A stretch of 64,000 nt of DNA from Asterias rubens (taxonomy: Eukaryota; Echinodermata; Asteroidea; Forcipulatida; Asteriidae), in NCBI RefSeq assembly GCF_902459465.1, contig NC_047071.1, positions 8,698,098 to 8,762,097 of the forward strand, given 5' to 3'. The notes below the pieces were generated by a model, which did no database searches, had not been told where the DNA came from, and saw nothing but the letters and a program-made list of their open reading frames with translations. This document shows positions 10,808-23,100 of this stretch, one piece after another. The translations under genes and the position numbers were made by a program. Position 1 is the first letter of the stretch. The number at the start of each line of letters is the position of its first letter.

Positions 10808-11398
10808 CAAGTAAAATAAATAACATGTTGCTCGTCCCCACCCGCCTCGATTTTTTTTGTTATTTTGTTATTTAGAAAAAAAAAGAAAAAAAGGGGGAAA
10901 AAAAGGGAGAAAAAAAAGGAAAAAAAGAAAAGCTATTTCGAATGTACCCTTCATTTTTAGTGAGCAATTTCATCATCTTTCTTACATGTACATGTCGGCC
11001 TAAAAAATGCTTTCACAACGCATAATGAGATAATGAGAAACTCGTATACTTTGAAACGTTTTGCCCTTCATCATGTTCATGTTTGCATGCCACAGTTCTT
11101 TGCACCAGGACAGGATGCCACACACACAGAATAACTTTGGAGCTAAAGCAAGAATAACTCTTTGGAAAGAATAACAATGTATCAAAATGGACACAGAAAC
11201 ACACACAGAATTTGAGGACATACAGAACATACTCATAAAACCATAAAACCATCTTCAAATACGATATGGCGGCCATCTTAGACATGGTGGCCATCTTGAA
11301 AAAAATAACAAAAAAATTGAAAATAACAAATAACAAGGACCTCCCTCACCAACTTTTTAAAAAAGTCCGGACGAGCAACATGTTATTTATTTTACTTG
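10808..11398. mobile_element. 591-bp element with 30-bp exact terminal inverted repeats
   Basis: It begins CAAGTAAAATAAATAACATG and continues to GTCC at 10837; the exact reverse complement closes the element at 11369-11398. Inside are A/G-rich runs (10868-10935) and a repeated 'atggcggccatcttagacatggtggccatctt'. There is no coding capacity. It interrupts or truncates a family A MITE on its left. Confidence 0.75.
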
Positions 11399-11449
11399 GC
11401 CTTACAAGAAGTAGAACAAGGTCCCAGGTCACAAAGAGGTGGCCCTAAA

Positions 11450-11533
11450 CTACTCCTAGAACTATTTCGGTTTCGTCTGCTATCGTCTCCGTAACAACGA
11501 TAGCAGACGAAACCGAAATAGTTCTAGGAGTAG
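11450..11533. repeat. Near-perfect palindrome, 36-bp arms
   Basis: The 36-base left arm (CTACTCCTAGAACTATTTCG...) is the exact reverse complement of the right arm, with a 12-base loop. The perfection of the arms suggests a recent origin. No target duplication is evident at the arm ends. Confidence 0.85.
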
Positions 11534-13097
11534 GCCTACGGCCTAAACCATGTAAACTAAGTTCCAAACCAACCAATCAGGAATGGCAACACACCATCAA
11601 CAGGCCTGATACTTCACGGAGGCAACGGAGGCGATTGTCATCGCCTTGGTGCCCTTGAAATGCTCCAGTAGAAATTTGCAATTTCCTCTTTAACTTAGGG
11701 TGCCCTTTGCCAAAGAGAAAATGCCTTGGTGCCCTTGCCCTTTCAAAAACAAAACATATAGGAACATACACTAACACTACAGCCCTGCATCAAGTTCACT
11801 TCCATGCTTTTTTTAAACCATAAAATTCACATTATTTTTACATTATATTAATGCTTTCTTAATGGCTGCACTAAATTTTGGGCTGCAACGGCCATTTCCC
11901 ACCAATCATTGATTCCGGTGTGGCTGTGGTGGTGTGATGGTGGTATGTATGCGGACAGTGACACTTACATTACAAGGCTGTCAACATGGAATTCGTCAAC
12001 ATCATACAAGATACATCATGCACATGGTGGCAAAACAAAAAAGTAGCAAACTGAAAAGTTATCAAGTTTTTTAAGTAATGTGACTTACACACTTGCCCAA
12101 GAAGGTTGGCAGTACTTGTACTCTGTAGGATATGGAGACATTAAGGCTTACTCAAATGACCACAAATTTACATTTAGACACAAAATATCGAATTTTTATC
12201 CTGGTTTGAAATGAACACCGAAGTTCACGTCAAGTCATGTTGACATTTTCTGCATGCATTGGATTTAGGTCTGCCGCTTGGTGGCGGTAGACTAGAGAAA
12301 ATGAGGCAATCCGCAATCGTCGTCTGCAAAAGGTGTGTAATAAATATCTCTTTCTTGTTTCTTGGTTTCATCAACTGATATTAATTTTTCAAAATTGAAT
12401 TGTATTGCATTGTGCCAAGAGGGGGAACGAGGGAAGTAAGGACACAACATTGAATTGATGCCTGTGACAAAAGTGGAACACGAAAGATTGATCCGTGTCA
12501 AACGGATTGCTGCACAGTGCACTGCGGCTTGGTGGCTTGTGTGTACTGTGTTATCAAAAACCGTGTGCATACACTTACTATGGTGATTATATGACGGTCG
12601 TGTGGTGGTACAACAAGAACATACAATGCCACTATCCAATTCACTTTATTTCAAAATCCAAACAAGTAAACAAAACACCTGGGTAGTGAATACAGAACTG
12701 TGTTTTACAAACACAAGCAAATGGATTAATGATAACATAAGTTCCATAACATTTACAAGCAAAAAGGCAAAATATAAATAAATTACGGAAAACCAAAACC
12801 AAAACCAAACCAGAGCACAAGGTGATGGAGTTGGAGAGGGCCCATAAAAAGCAAAGCTTGTCGAGTATGGACCCCCTACGCGTTGTCTGCAATGGAGGAG
12901 TTGAACCTGGGCTAGTTGATACCATCATCCATGCATTCTGCTTATTTCATTTTTTAATTCAAAGGAGAGGAATCTTTAATGTTTGGCAAGTAGAAAATGT
13001 TTACAGTACTTCGTATAGGGGTTGTTTACATTGTGCGTAGTGGCAAAAAAGACCCCCACGAGGAAAAAGGTCCCCCCAATGGCTCGTATTCAAGTCC
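11534..13097. other. Intergenic, no gene recognised; contains a dispersed repeat
   Basis: At about 11610-11760 the blocks 'cggaggcaa.ggag', 'gccttggtgcccttgaaat' and 'tgccctttgcca' recur in degenerate form at 19556-19690, so this is a dispersed repeat of unknown type. The rest, including an A/C-rich stretch near 12780-12815, resembles nothing I know. An upstream noncoding exon of LINS1 may lie here. Confidence 0.45.
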
Positions 13098-13106
13098 TGT
13101 ACATAC

Positions 13107-13164
13107 TAGTTGCGATAACGTAACCCTTCTGCAGTCGGGAGGAGGGTTACGTTATTAGCAACTA
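13107..13164. mobile_element. 58-bp palindromic mini-element with 9-bp target duplication, copy 1
   Basis: It begins TAGTTGCGATAACGTAACCC and ends with the near complement GGGTTACGTTATTAGCAACTA. It is flanked by TGTACATAC (13098-13106) and TGTACATTC (13165-13173), a 9-bp direct repeat with one mismatch. A second copy with an exact 9-bp duplication is at 45026-45085. Confidence 0.75.
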
Positions 13165-13267
13165 TGTACATTCTAGAACACGACAGTGTTATAAACAGGA
13201 TGCAAATTTATTTTAATTACTCCCAGTAACCTGGTTATCATTTTAAATACTTCTTAATTTTCTACAG

Positions 13268-16200
13268 ATGGAGAGATGTGAAATCAAAGAGCTCTACAGG
13301 TGGCTTCAAGATGAAGAGTGTGTCTGTTACCTGATTGAGGAAAGAAGAGAAATTCTCAGAAAACTTTCTTCTTTTGCCCTCTGGGTTGATGGACTCTCTA
13401 AGGATGTGAAGACGGATCCTTCAAGATGGACTCCAAAAGAAGTTAGGGAGGAAGCCACTGGGGATGAAATCAACAGATCTGAAGATGATCAGGACAAACA
13501 GGATGTTGCTTCTTCTCACTTATTGGACAAATCGCACACAAGATGCTTTCCAGACATGCCAGAGGGAGGGATGGCAGTTGATCAAACAGCAAGGCCAGCT
13601 TCTCAAAGTAGCGGACCATCAACCTGTATCATTAGTCATCATACACAAAGTGAAGAACTAGTAGGAAAGTCTCCCATATTCTTGGAAAGAAAACAGGTGT
13701 CGTCATCGTTTTCTTCATCATCTCGAGACAGACTGCTCCTCTGTCTTACAGTTTGCAAGGAGTTGTTTGAGGCAGATGCTTCTTGTGAGGGGGTGTATAC
13801 CCTTCAGCAAGAGATGATCAGCAGAGGTTTACTGGATGATGTGGTAAATGATTAAATTAAAGAAAGTTCTAATAATTTGAAACAGCAACACAGCACAGAG
13901 CTGTTCTCTTTCTAAAAAGGCCTGATAAATTCAACATTTGTTTTATGTCAAGCATGTAAAGTAAACAAGGAAAAACAAACAGCTTTCTTTATTAATTCGT
14001 TCAGATTTGCCAAATACAATGCAAAGTGTCTGTTTTGTTTTAAAAATGTGTCAACTTGTTGTACAGAGCACTGTTCCTGTGCCCTGTTGTTGTTTGACAA
14101 CTTTGATTGAAATGTTTTCTTTTTCTGTGTTTATGCAGGGGTTACTGATGAAGTCTGAGGATAGACTTGTTGCTTTTATGGCATTTAAGATGCTGACAGC
14201 TGTTCTTCCGGCGTCTAAAAAGGTACATCTGACTCCATTATTTCAAGAAGTTGGGTAAATACGGTCAATCAGGGCTGGCACATACATGTACTGTGTAGTA
14301 TGTAAGGTTGATACTGAAGTTTTTGGATTTAAAATCAGCAAAATTTCACTCAACCATTAGCCAAAGTAAAACATTGAAACTCTGAATAATAAACAGTCAT
14401 AACTCCAAGTTTTCTTTAATTTTTTTTTAAGAAAAGGGGCACTTTTAAAATTAAATTTGTGTTGGTAGACGTTGTTTAATTACAGGATGTGCCACCAATA
14501 TAGAAGCTTTGTATACAATTTTCATGTGATTTTCTTTTTTCAATTCTCTAGGAGATGGTCACTGCTGTTTTGAAGGGGCATCTTCTCCAATGCCTTGCGA
14601 CCATCAATGCTTGTAACCAAAGTTTCTTCCTGGTCGAACAAGATAATCCAGATGATTCAAACAAAATAAACCCACCTAAGGAGGTCAATCAGTGTCAGAA
14701 TAATCAAGGTCAGGTTGAGGCATGCCAGGGTAATCCGAGTCAAGTTAACCCAATTCAAGTTGACCTGGGTCAACAAAATAACCCTACCCATAGTGACTCG
14801 TTACTAAATATGAGTTGGGGCCATGACACTCCAATCCAGGTCAATCCAGGTCACATCAACCATGCAATCTTCACCTTTGACCTTGTAAGGTTTCTCCTCA
14901 TCAAAAGGTCTTCCATGGACAGCCCTCATCTGAAAGTTTTCAGCAGTAGCCAAAGATGCAAAAGAAGAGTGACACCTACGGCAGGTGATGAACAAGGTAA
15001 ATATTTACGACCCCCCCCCTCCCCATCCACAAGCCACAACCTCATCAGATAAATTTGAGTTTTATTATGCTAGTGGAGCCCTCTCTTTCCCAAAAGATGT
15101 AAGACTGGTTTGCTGATTTTAAGGGAAGGTATGCATTTGGTAATCACTTTTGAAATTAGTTGCAAAAAAATACTTACTTGCAGTTTAGAGGTATAGCAGT
15201 TTTTCATAGAATAGAGCATTTCAGATACATTTCACCTTAAAGTATTGTGGTTGTGGAATAAGATATCAGTTGAATCTGAGACTCTGAAAAAATATTTCTC
15301 AGTTTGTGTTTTCCAATACTAGAGATTGTTCTTCATGCTATGACGTAACGACTCATGATTTTCAGCGATATTTAAAAAGCGCTACCACCTTTCCGAATGA
15401 AATATTCATAATGGGAGACTTTGGAATGCTAGGTGGTAGCACACTTACCAGGTAAATCTCCATTGTTTATGTAGTTCTGAGCCTGCGCACATTACCGAGA
15501 ACAATGGATTTTACCTGGTAAGTCTGCTGCCACCAAGCGTCCCTAAAGTCTCCCGTTATGTTAGTTTTATTGTATACATTTATACAATAGAATTTAAACA
15601 GTTCCACAAACCAAAGGCGTACTTTAAAATGCCAGGGGAGTCCATTGTATTCCTAAAACATTTATGACTGATTTACTGATTTAAAATGATTATATTTCAT
15701 AACATTGACTTTTCCAGGTTTCCAGGCAGAAGTGTTACATATCCTCTACACGCTTCTTCCAGACATCGTCCAATCATTTCTACCCGCAGTCACAGCGAGA
15801 GACCAAGGTTTATCGACTGCTGTTATCAGCTCCAATAAAACAACTTCACTGATTCTGGCCTCATTTCTTGATCTAACTCATTCACTGTTCAAAGGCGGAC
15901 CAGGCGGACCTGGTGAACCACAGTGGCATAACTTCACCTTCAAGATACTCCCACTTCTAATGAACCTCCTCAAGAAGTATAACAATGATCTCATTGTCTT
16001 GAAGAAACTGCTGGATATTCTCACAGTAAGCATGAACCAATCAGCTGAAGGAAAAACACAATCGGTCCAATCACAGCCGAGCAAAAACCATCTCGACACG
16101 GCACCTGGTGAACATTTAGTCACCATAGCAATATCATTTGTTGATATGATTGTTGAAGACAGCATTTTAGATGACATTCCATACAGGAGTGGACCAGTTG

Positions 16201-17939
16201 GTTTTGGAGGTGGGGATTTTCATTCCTCATCAGGTGATGATGCTGTAGAAGGTACAGAGTGTGGGGACCGGACGTTGTTAAGGAAACTCTGCAGAGTGAC
16301 ACTATCCTCCTTGAAGATTCTTGTAGCACACAAGTGTGAACACTCGGAGATGATCCTGAATGAATCAGGTATGTATTTAAGTGATGTATCAAAAATCCAG
16401 AAAAGGAGGTAAGGGAAGTTCGTTCATTTTGGTAATTCTTTCTGGTTGCGAAGCCAAGGACTCTCAGTAAAAGCGAATGTAATCCACTGTATTAGCCAAG
16501 AATCCTTTAAAGAGAGAAGAAAGAGAAGGAGGTTTCAAATCACGATAGAGATTTTCAGTCCCTGCCTTCTTGGGTGGGTTTTCCCTGGAAAAATTCTCTG
16601 GGGTTTTCCTACCACATCTAAAGCTGAACTTCCTGTCTAGTCTTCTCCCCAGTTGCTTCTTGACTAGTACTTGGCTGTTCTGAGAGTCCTTGGCTTAACA
16701 ACCAGAATAAATGAAATGAAATTGTGTCCAAAGCTGGTCCAAAGTGTTGAGAAGAAGACACCAATGCTTGGCTTAAGACCTATGACTCCTATGATGTTTT
16801 GCAGAAAGTAGTTGTGAAGTTTTTTTTGGCCCATTTTTCACTCTTATATGGTCCAAGGAAGGATTCCTTTTTTCAAACACGTTTAAACAAATAATATATC
16901 AAACTTCAATTTATTCTCTTCTTCAGATGTCAGTAAGTGCTTCCAGACTTTATCGATGTACATCTGCGGCAAGCTGAACCTTTCCCTGATATCCAAGCCT
17001 CCAATTTGGATCTTCAAGCTCTTTGCTGACCAGGATGACTGCCTCATTTGGGTCATGCTCTGTGTATTAAACATTGATCGGTCCCTCCATGTCCTCGAAC
17101 CTCTGTGCTCTCTCTTAAAGGATCAACTCAACCCTCATAAGATCTTCATTGGTTTCTTGGAGACGGTGGCGTATGATCCCAGTGTGCTGTTGGATCTGCT
17201 CATATCATCCGAGACGCCGTTTCTAGAGTATTCAGTGCAGTATCTCCACACGGTCATCAGAGACTGGGAGGTGTTTTGCCAGTCCCATCTAGAGGTCGGA
17301 TCAGTGGGTTCGGGATTACATCTACACTCGGAGCAAGTCAACTTGAATGAAAATGATAATGATGTAAGTGGTGATGAATCAGTTACAGATAACTTGATGG
17401 TTTGCACAAGCCAGGTTTCAGACATGACAGAGGGAAATGATAATAGCGGACATGGAAGCCGCATAGATACTGAACTGAAAGGTTCACCGCAACCTAAACG
17501 GATGAAAACAGATATCCAAAGAACAGTCACTTACGTAGAACAAAGTCCTCATGACACAGACAGTAAAGCCTTGACTATGGTGGATAAGTCTCCAGATAAC
17601 AGTTCAACATCTCCTACCGACTCAAACATAAGCCAACCAAATGAATCCAGGGATCCAATTGAAGATCAAATCTCATTGGATGTCTCTAATCGTGGGATCA
17701 AAGTCTCAAATCAAGAACTTCAAGGAGCGTCTTCACAATCTCTTGAAGATGTGATGACCACGCTAATCAGATTACGCTTCTTGATCGAGAGGATTAGTGG
17801 CCGGGATTTATTCCCGTACCCCATCACGCCATTGTTGCGACTACTGGAGCGGGTTGAGGACATGTATGACGATATGGGTTCTACCTCGCCGAGTGCAGAC
17901 CATGTGGGAGGTTGCACTGGCCAAGCCTCCAAGCCGTAA
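13268..17939 (+). CDS. LINS1: Protein Lines homologue
   Basis: Five coding exons join in frame: 13268-13843 (phase 0), 14139-14222 (0), 14552-14996 (1), 15718-16368 (1) and 16927-17939 with stop TAA, giving 922 codons. The ATG directly follows an AG acceptor (ttttctacag|ATG), so a noncoding first exon upstream is likely, and a slightly longer N-terminus cannot be excluded. Family marks are RLVAFMAFKML in exon 2; residues about 661-705 in exon 5 (a VAYDPSVLLDLLISSET / VQYLHTVIRDWEVF segment); and a C-terminal block at about 865-892 containing LIRLRFLIERISGRDLFPYP, which is typical of the Lines C-terminal domain. Human LINS1 is about 757 residues; the extra length here includes an Asn/Gln-rich imperfect repeat in exon 3 (about residues 250-300) and an acidic Ser/Thr-rich linker. 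Drosophila lines acts in Wingless-dependent patterning; the biochemical role is not defined. Introns hold MITEs at 15407 and 16440. Confidence 0.9.
15407..15560. mobile_element. Foldback MITE in LINS1 intron 3
   Basis: The arms of about 65 bp begin CATAATGGGAGACTTTGGAA and close with the imperfect complement '...aaagtctcccgttatg'. Inner arm marks are 'ttaccaggtaaat' and 'attttacctggtaa'. A diverged relative lies at 37869-37991. A possible family A fragment (TTAA-AGGGAAGGTATGC) precedes it at 15119. Confidence 0.75.
16440..16708. mobile_element. 269-bp MITE in LINS1 intron 4
   Basis: The ends TTCTGGTTGCGAAGCCAAGG and its near complement 'ccttggcttaacaaccagaa' extend to about 28 bp with two mismatches (ACTCTCAG / TGAGAGT follow). 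The interior has no coding capacity. Confidence 0.75.
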
Positions 17940-17993
17940 TACGGCTCAATAGAAACCCCCTCAAACTTCACTTCTGTAAAGCTTGTTAAGATT

Positions 17994-18170
17994 AAGCCTG
18001 GTCCATACTTCCTGCAAATGCAAATGCAATACAAGCTTTGATGTCACAGCCCCGTTTTCGCTGCAATTACTTCGCAGGTGTTGAGCACATTTCAACTGAT
18101 GCAAATTATTTGTTTCGAATTTGTGATGTCAAAATTCGCTTCGCATTCGCAGGAAGTATGAACCAGGTTT
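17994..18170. mobile_element. MITE in the LINS1 3' untranslated region
   Basis: TIRs: 'aagcctggtccatacttcctgc' on the left and 'gcaggaagtatgaaccaggttt' on the right. The interior block 'tgatgcaaattatttgtttcgaa' recurs in the relative at about 56110-56250, which ends 'attcgcaagaaccgggcttc'. It lies only 55 bp past the stop codon, so it is probably transcribed. Confidence 0.7.
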
Positions 18171-18424
18171 TAGTCAGAAATACAATCCTCTTTTTGCATT
18201 CCCCCCCCCCCCCCCCCAATAAAAGGAAGAAACTGCCAAACAAACAAAACTTTTGTAAGGAGTTTTTTAGCTTACTATGGAACTGAATAAAAAGAAAAAG
18301 AGGAAATACATGTAAGCAGATTAGCTGAAAAGTGTAATGCCCGTTTGATGATTCATACAGTAACGTGGTTTCAAACAATTTTTAGCACAACAAAGATTTT
18401 CATTTCGTGATATTGACAGTTGAA

Positions 18425-18610
18425 GTCATCGTGTTGTGGTCAAGCATTGACTCGCGCTCTGGTTGTCTCTGATCTGTATGTAGAGTCTTGGTTCGAGTCC
18501 TGGTCATGGCACTCGTAACCTCGAGCAAGACACTTCAATGTCGTTGCTTTGTCCTTAGGATGGGATGTAAAGTAGTTCGTCCTATGTGTTGTATTGTATA
18601 ATGCACAAAA
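18425..18610 (+). mobile_element. tRNA-derived SINE, type 3
   Basis: A B-box-like GGTTCGAGTCCTGG is followed by 'cgagcaagacacttcaatg' and 'gtccttaggatgggatgtaaa', the conserved central block shared with the copies at 49925 and 59360. The head is degenerate. Confidence 0.65.
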
Positions 18611-18824
18611 GAACAAAAATATTGTTCAGAGAAAGGGTTTTATGCCACGTTTTCTTGTGTAATTGGCTGCACATTGTGCAGCATCTCAATGTTAAATGTC
18701 AAGCCGATGCTTTGTTAAAAGGGTCTTATTATTCCAAAATTAAGCACATATCCTGTCCTGAAAACATTCGTAAGAACATGTAAGGTGCTATGATTATATG
18801 AACTGATGATCATTATTTATTATC

Positions 18825-18830
18825 AATAAA
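18825..18830 (+). promoter_or_regulatory. Candidate poly(A) signal for LINS1
   Basis: AATAAA is the first canonical hexamer I noticed on the plus strand in a plausible setting downstream of the LINS1 stop, about 0.9 kb away. A shorter 3' UTR using a variant signal is possible. Confidence 0.4.
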
Positions 18831-18839
18831 GAAACAACA

Positions 18840-20111
18840 AAGAAAGCTTCAATTGCTTCAATACACAGTTGGTGCATCTGCATTTATTTCTTAAAATATT
18901 TTAGAAAAAAAAAAACCAATGGGAATAATAATTGTACAAGTTCGAAGGAGAAAATTCTGTAATATTGTCACAGTGAAAATGTACGTACAATTATAAACAA
19001 AAAGTGAAAAGCATACATTTGTTACCAAACCCAGCAGATATGTCATTGTTTTTTCTATACATGTACATACACTACAAAAGAAGAGTGGAGTGAAATGGAC
19101 TAGTAAGAAAGTGGACAAAGTCATGTATTTACTCAATTTAACTTGGGCCTTTCTCTAACCTCGGCTTGGGTGCTGCGTACGCAGCTGAAACAGAGGCCTA
19201 TACATCTCTGGAGCAGAAACAAGACATATGACACAAGACATATTTTCTCAAAGTAAGATGTTTTTCTCAAGAATACCATTTTTAGCAGTGTACTCGCAAA
19301 GCTGTGCTCGCTTTGGACATTTTTGGGGTAAACTTACCTAGCAAATGGGTAATATTTGCCAGCTGAACCACGTTTGAAACCCTTGCAAACCCAACACTAG
19401 CCTGGAAGTTATTGCTACTTTGTGGCAGTCTGTGGTGCCAGTTTATGATGACTGAATAATTTAAAATTTTAAAAGCAAACTTTAAGTGTTTGTAAGTACA
19501 AGTTTAGGACGATGACAAAAAGGTCTTGTTTGAGCATGTGCCATATTCAGAGCACAACGGAGGCAAATACATGTACCCCCATGCCCTAGTCACTGCCTTG
19601 GTGCTCCTTGAAATATTCCGGGAGAAAAATAAAAATCCTTGAAAGAGCTGCCATTCAAGGTAAAACTGCTTTGCCATTTCAACACCAAAATAACCAGATT
19701 TATGCTATTAAAGATATTATTTTTATTTCTTAATAATTTAGACTGTCCTTTTGGTCAATGATTTTATTTTTGTCCGCCTTTATGAAATTTGATTTGCAAC
19801 TGTAGACTTGGTATTGCATTTAAAAATTTAAAATCTTAACCGCACCCAACAATTTAAAAGCCAACATCATATTTTGTTGGATAAGTAAACTCGCCATACT
19901 TTACAGGAATCAGGTATACCACCATAATCAAAATCCAACAGTTTGGGTGTTGAGTTACCATCTGGTGTTGGACTTTGTTAGACTGAGTACAGATCCTAGT
20001 AAAGAACCCTAGAGGGTTAGCTTTGCTCGGCGTGCTACTCATAGTTTGAACCTGTAGTCGTCGAGTCCCTACTACATTCTTGAACCATCCGTAAGCCTCG
20101 TTAGAAACTGG
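18840..20111. other. Gap between the convergent LINS1 and CACTIN 3' ends
   Basis: This holds the presumed 3' UTR of CACTIN on the minus strand, a degenerate dispersed repeat at 19556-19690 (related to 11610-11760) and otherwise unremarkable AT-rich sequence. Confidence 0.45.
19763..19768 (-). promoter_or_regulatory. Candidate poly(A) signal for CACTIN
   Basis: TTTATT on the plus strand is AATAAA on the minus strand, about 345 bp past the CACTIN stop. A second one is at 19722-19727. Which is used cannot be told from sequence alone. Confidence 0.35.
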
Positions 20112-23100
20112 TCATCTTCGATAGCGGTAGCGTTTGAAACGGAACCACAGCTGGAAGATACTGTTGTTGAACTGACAGCGGAAACCATGACGATGTGAAT
20201 ATTCCCATTCACGATTGACGATCTTGAAAGCAATGTCCTGCAGATGAATAGACAAAATACTTGAGGAACAAATCTGATAAACAGCCATAGGTGTCATAGA
20301 ATGTATTGTGTATTTCCTTTAATTCACAGCCCAATTTCATGAGCCGCTTAAGCACAATTAGTAGCTAAACACAACTATGCTTAACAGATTAAGGTTACAA
20401 GCCTAAAGAACATGTCACATGTACATGTACAATCAGTGATTGGTATTTGCTTTGCCTGTTTGCTTAGCAAAAAGTTGTTAAGCAAGCACAACTCTCTGCT
20501 TAAGCAGCTCTATGAAACTGAGCCCAGCTGAAAAAGAAAATTGCAGAAGACTCGGATCAGAGTTAGAGCCCAAATCTTTCTGCTTTTTAGACCCAGTCTA
20601 GAGCCCCTCCACAATATTGATAATCTTAGTCCACAATATGACATAAACAGATAAAGGTTTTAACAACAGAAACAGACAGCAATCAAGACTAGTCCCCCGT
20701 CTTTAGACGCAAGGATAATGACAGCTATTTGTTTTCAGAACCAGGGATAAACATGACAAGCATGCAGTGTCGTAAGCTTAACATATCTTTGTGTTTGATT
20801 GGTCAGAGTGATGTGGGTGCAGCTGACAAACATCACCTCGGACCAATCAAAACACAGATATGGAAAGCTTTCTTTCAGTCCTCTGCATGCAGTGTCCACA
20901 TGTGTACTATGCAGAGATGCCAACATTGAGTTTTAAAAAAGAGTAGCATCTCCCAAATGTTAAGGGCGAGCGCAGCTTGGGCTCCCTAAACCGATCTTTC
21001 TATTACTCTCTACAATGCTAATTAGCTCATTTTCAGGCATTGTTGTGAAATGAAAATTACCTGTATGCATCAACAGGACAGCTACAAATGTTTATAATGG
21101 CCAGTGAAAAAAAAACTTGAAAAAAACCCTGATTTTCCTCATCTTCTGACTTTGTTTCAAAAATAAAGGTAACATAAAAAAGGGTGGCCTTACTTAAATG
21201 TAACATAAAAAAGGGTGGCCTTACTTAAATGTTTTTGTTTTAATGATCAGAAATGCAACAACAAGCTATTGGAAGAGAGAAAAAAAAAAAAAAAAAAAAA
21301 AAACGTGTCCGGATTTTGGGAAAAAAATACGTGTCCGTATTTTGGGCATTGTCTGGACATTGGCGCTACAATTACTGGTAGGAAAACATGGAAACTGTCT
21401 AGCTTAGACCTCACAGGCCACTCAGTTGAAGGTATTTTTGTTCAGAAGGTCTCCTTTTTTTGTCGCCATTATTTCGAACTTTTTTTGCCAAGCTTCGATG
21501 AAGTACATGTACAGACAGCGTGGGCACAATAATAGTGGATACATGAGAGGAATGAGGTAACTGCGACACAATAGCTCACACACAACCTCATTCCCCCCAC
21601 GCACGTGTGCACTATTCCCCATCGTGTAATAATAGAGATCAATGGGTACGATCTTGCAGCAATGCACTAGCGTAAAAAATGCACACTCAGCCTGCCAGCC
21701 AGCGGGGGAGGGCACGCAACAATCATTACGTCGAGACACGTACATTGTTCCAGTGAATTGTTCGAATGAATTCGCCGCTATTATTCAACACTGCGTTCTA
21801 AAATTAAAAGTGTTTTTTTTTCTTTTCTGTTACAATTGTTTTGATATTTTTCTTAATTTTTATTTCCACTGAATAGTTCATTCGTTGTTTGCATGTATTG
21901 TACCATAGAGTAAGCAGTCTCTGTCCTTACTCTATGATTGTACGATTTAATAAAATTATATTGGGCGGCTTGTTTAGCGTGTTTTATTGAGTATTATCGT
22001 AGCGTCGTAGTCACGGCTCGAAATCGTATTTGCTACGCCCAAATCGTGTATGTTGGTATCTCTGACTATGTACAGTACATGTATATGTACAGTGTATGGA
22101 TTGGGATTGACCTACGCTAGAGACAACTCTCTGGCGTAACTCACGAGCCTCGAAGCATGACGTTACATGTTCAGGCTAACAGCAATCAAGCTAAGCCAAT
22201 ATTCACTCACCTCATAAGGTGGCCCAGCATGGAACCTGAGCACAGCAAAGTCTTCACTCTCATTAGAGGGTGTTAGTGTGTACTCGGGTGTCTGTCTCTT
22301 GTCAATAAGATCTGGGTAAAATATCTGGAGGAGAAAATAAAGACATAGCGTCAATCAGTTTGTATCACTGTAGACAAAATATATGTTGGCTCTAAAAATT
22401 CCGGACAGAGGCTTTCACTTAGTGTCACTTAATTTACCAAGCCAGTCTGGTTTACATGAATCAGCATATTGATCATTTACAGTCCAAAGCAATGTTTTAG
22501 CACTGTATACTCGGGTTTCCCGAGTCCTGTGAAAAGAATCCACTTGGCATACCACTTGGGTGGGATTTGGACCCCTGAACTTTGTTGAGCTAGAGCAGAT
22601 GTCTTAGCACTAGACTACTGAGCTAGCCCGGTGGCCAGAAGCAGTTTGAACCCATAGAGTTATATATAAGAACTAGAGGGCGCACTGGTGATGCTTCTTG
22701 CACAAACGTGACGGGACCGCAATGAGACACGCGCGCCATTCTGCATGCGCGTTGAATATGAAGTACACGTTGGAGTTTGTGTTTATTGAACGCTGCGGCG
22801 TTGCTGTTTTGTCAATTATGCCCGTTTGTGCAACTTAGAAAATGGCCGCCTGCGCGCATGCCGGGGCGCGTATATAGGCCAGTGGGCCCTCTAGTTCTTA
22901 TGTATAACTCTCTGTTTGAATCCTACATTTTGTCCCAGCCAATATCAATCTTTACATTTCAATTGCAGCATTAGAATCAGGCAAAAGAGATTTTGAGGTT
23001 CCACTAGGATATATAAATACTTACATTGAACTTATATCCCTGTACGACCTTGGGCGGAGGGTTGTCCATGTCATAATGGGTCTGGTTGTATTTATTCCAC

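Noticed and set aside
12641..12928. 95-codon minus-strand open frame and 72-codon plus-strand frame
   Set aside because: Both are in low-complexity A/C-rich sequence without family marks; an exon of LINS1 here could not be supported.
15878..17530. Minus-strand frames of 90-131 codons opposite LINS1
   Set aside because: They are shadows of the LINS1 exons, whose plus-strand frames join with proper splice phases and conserved motifs.
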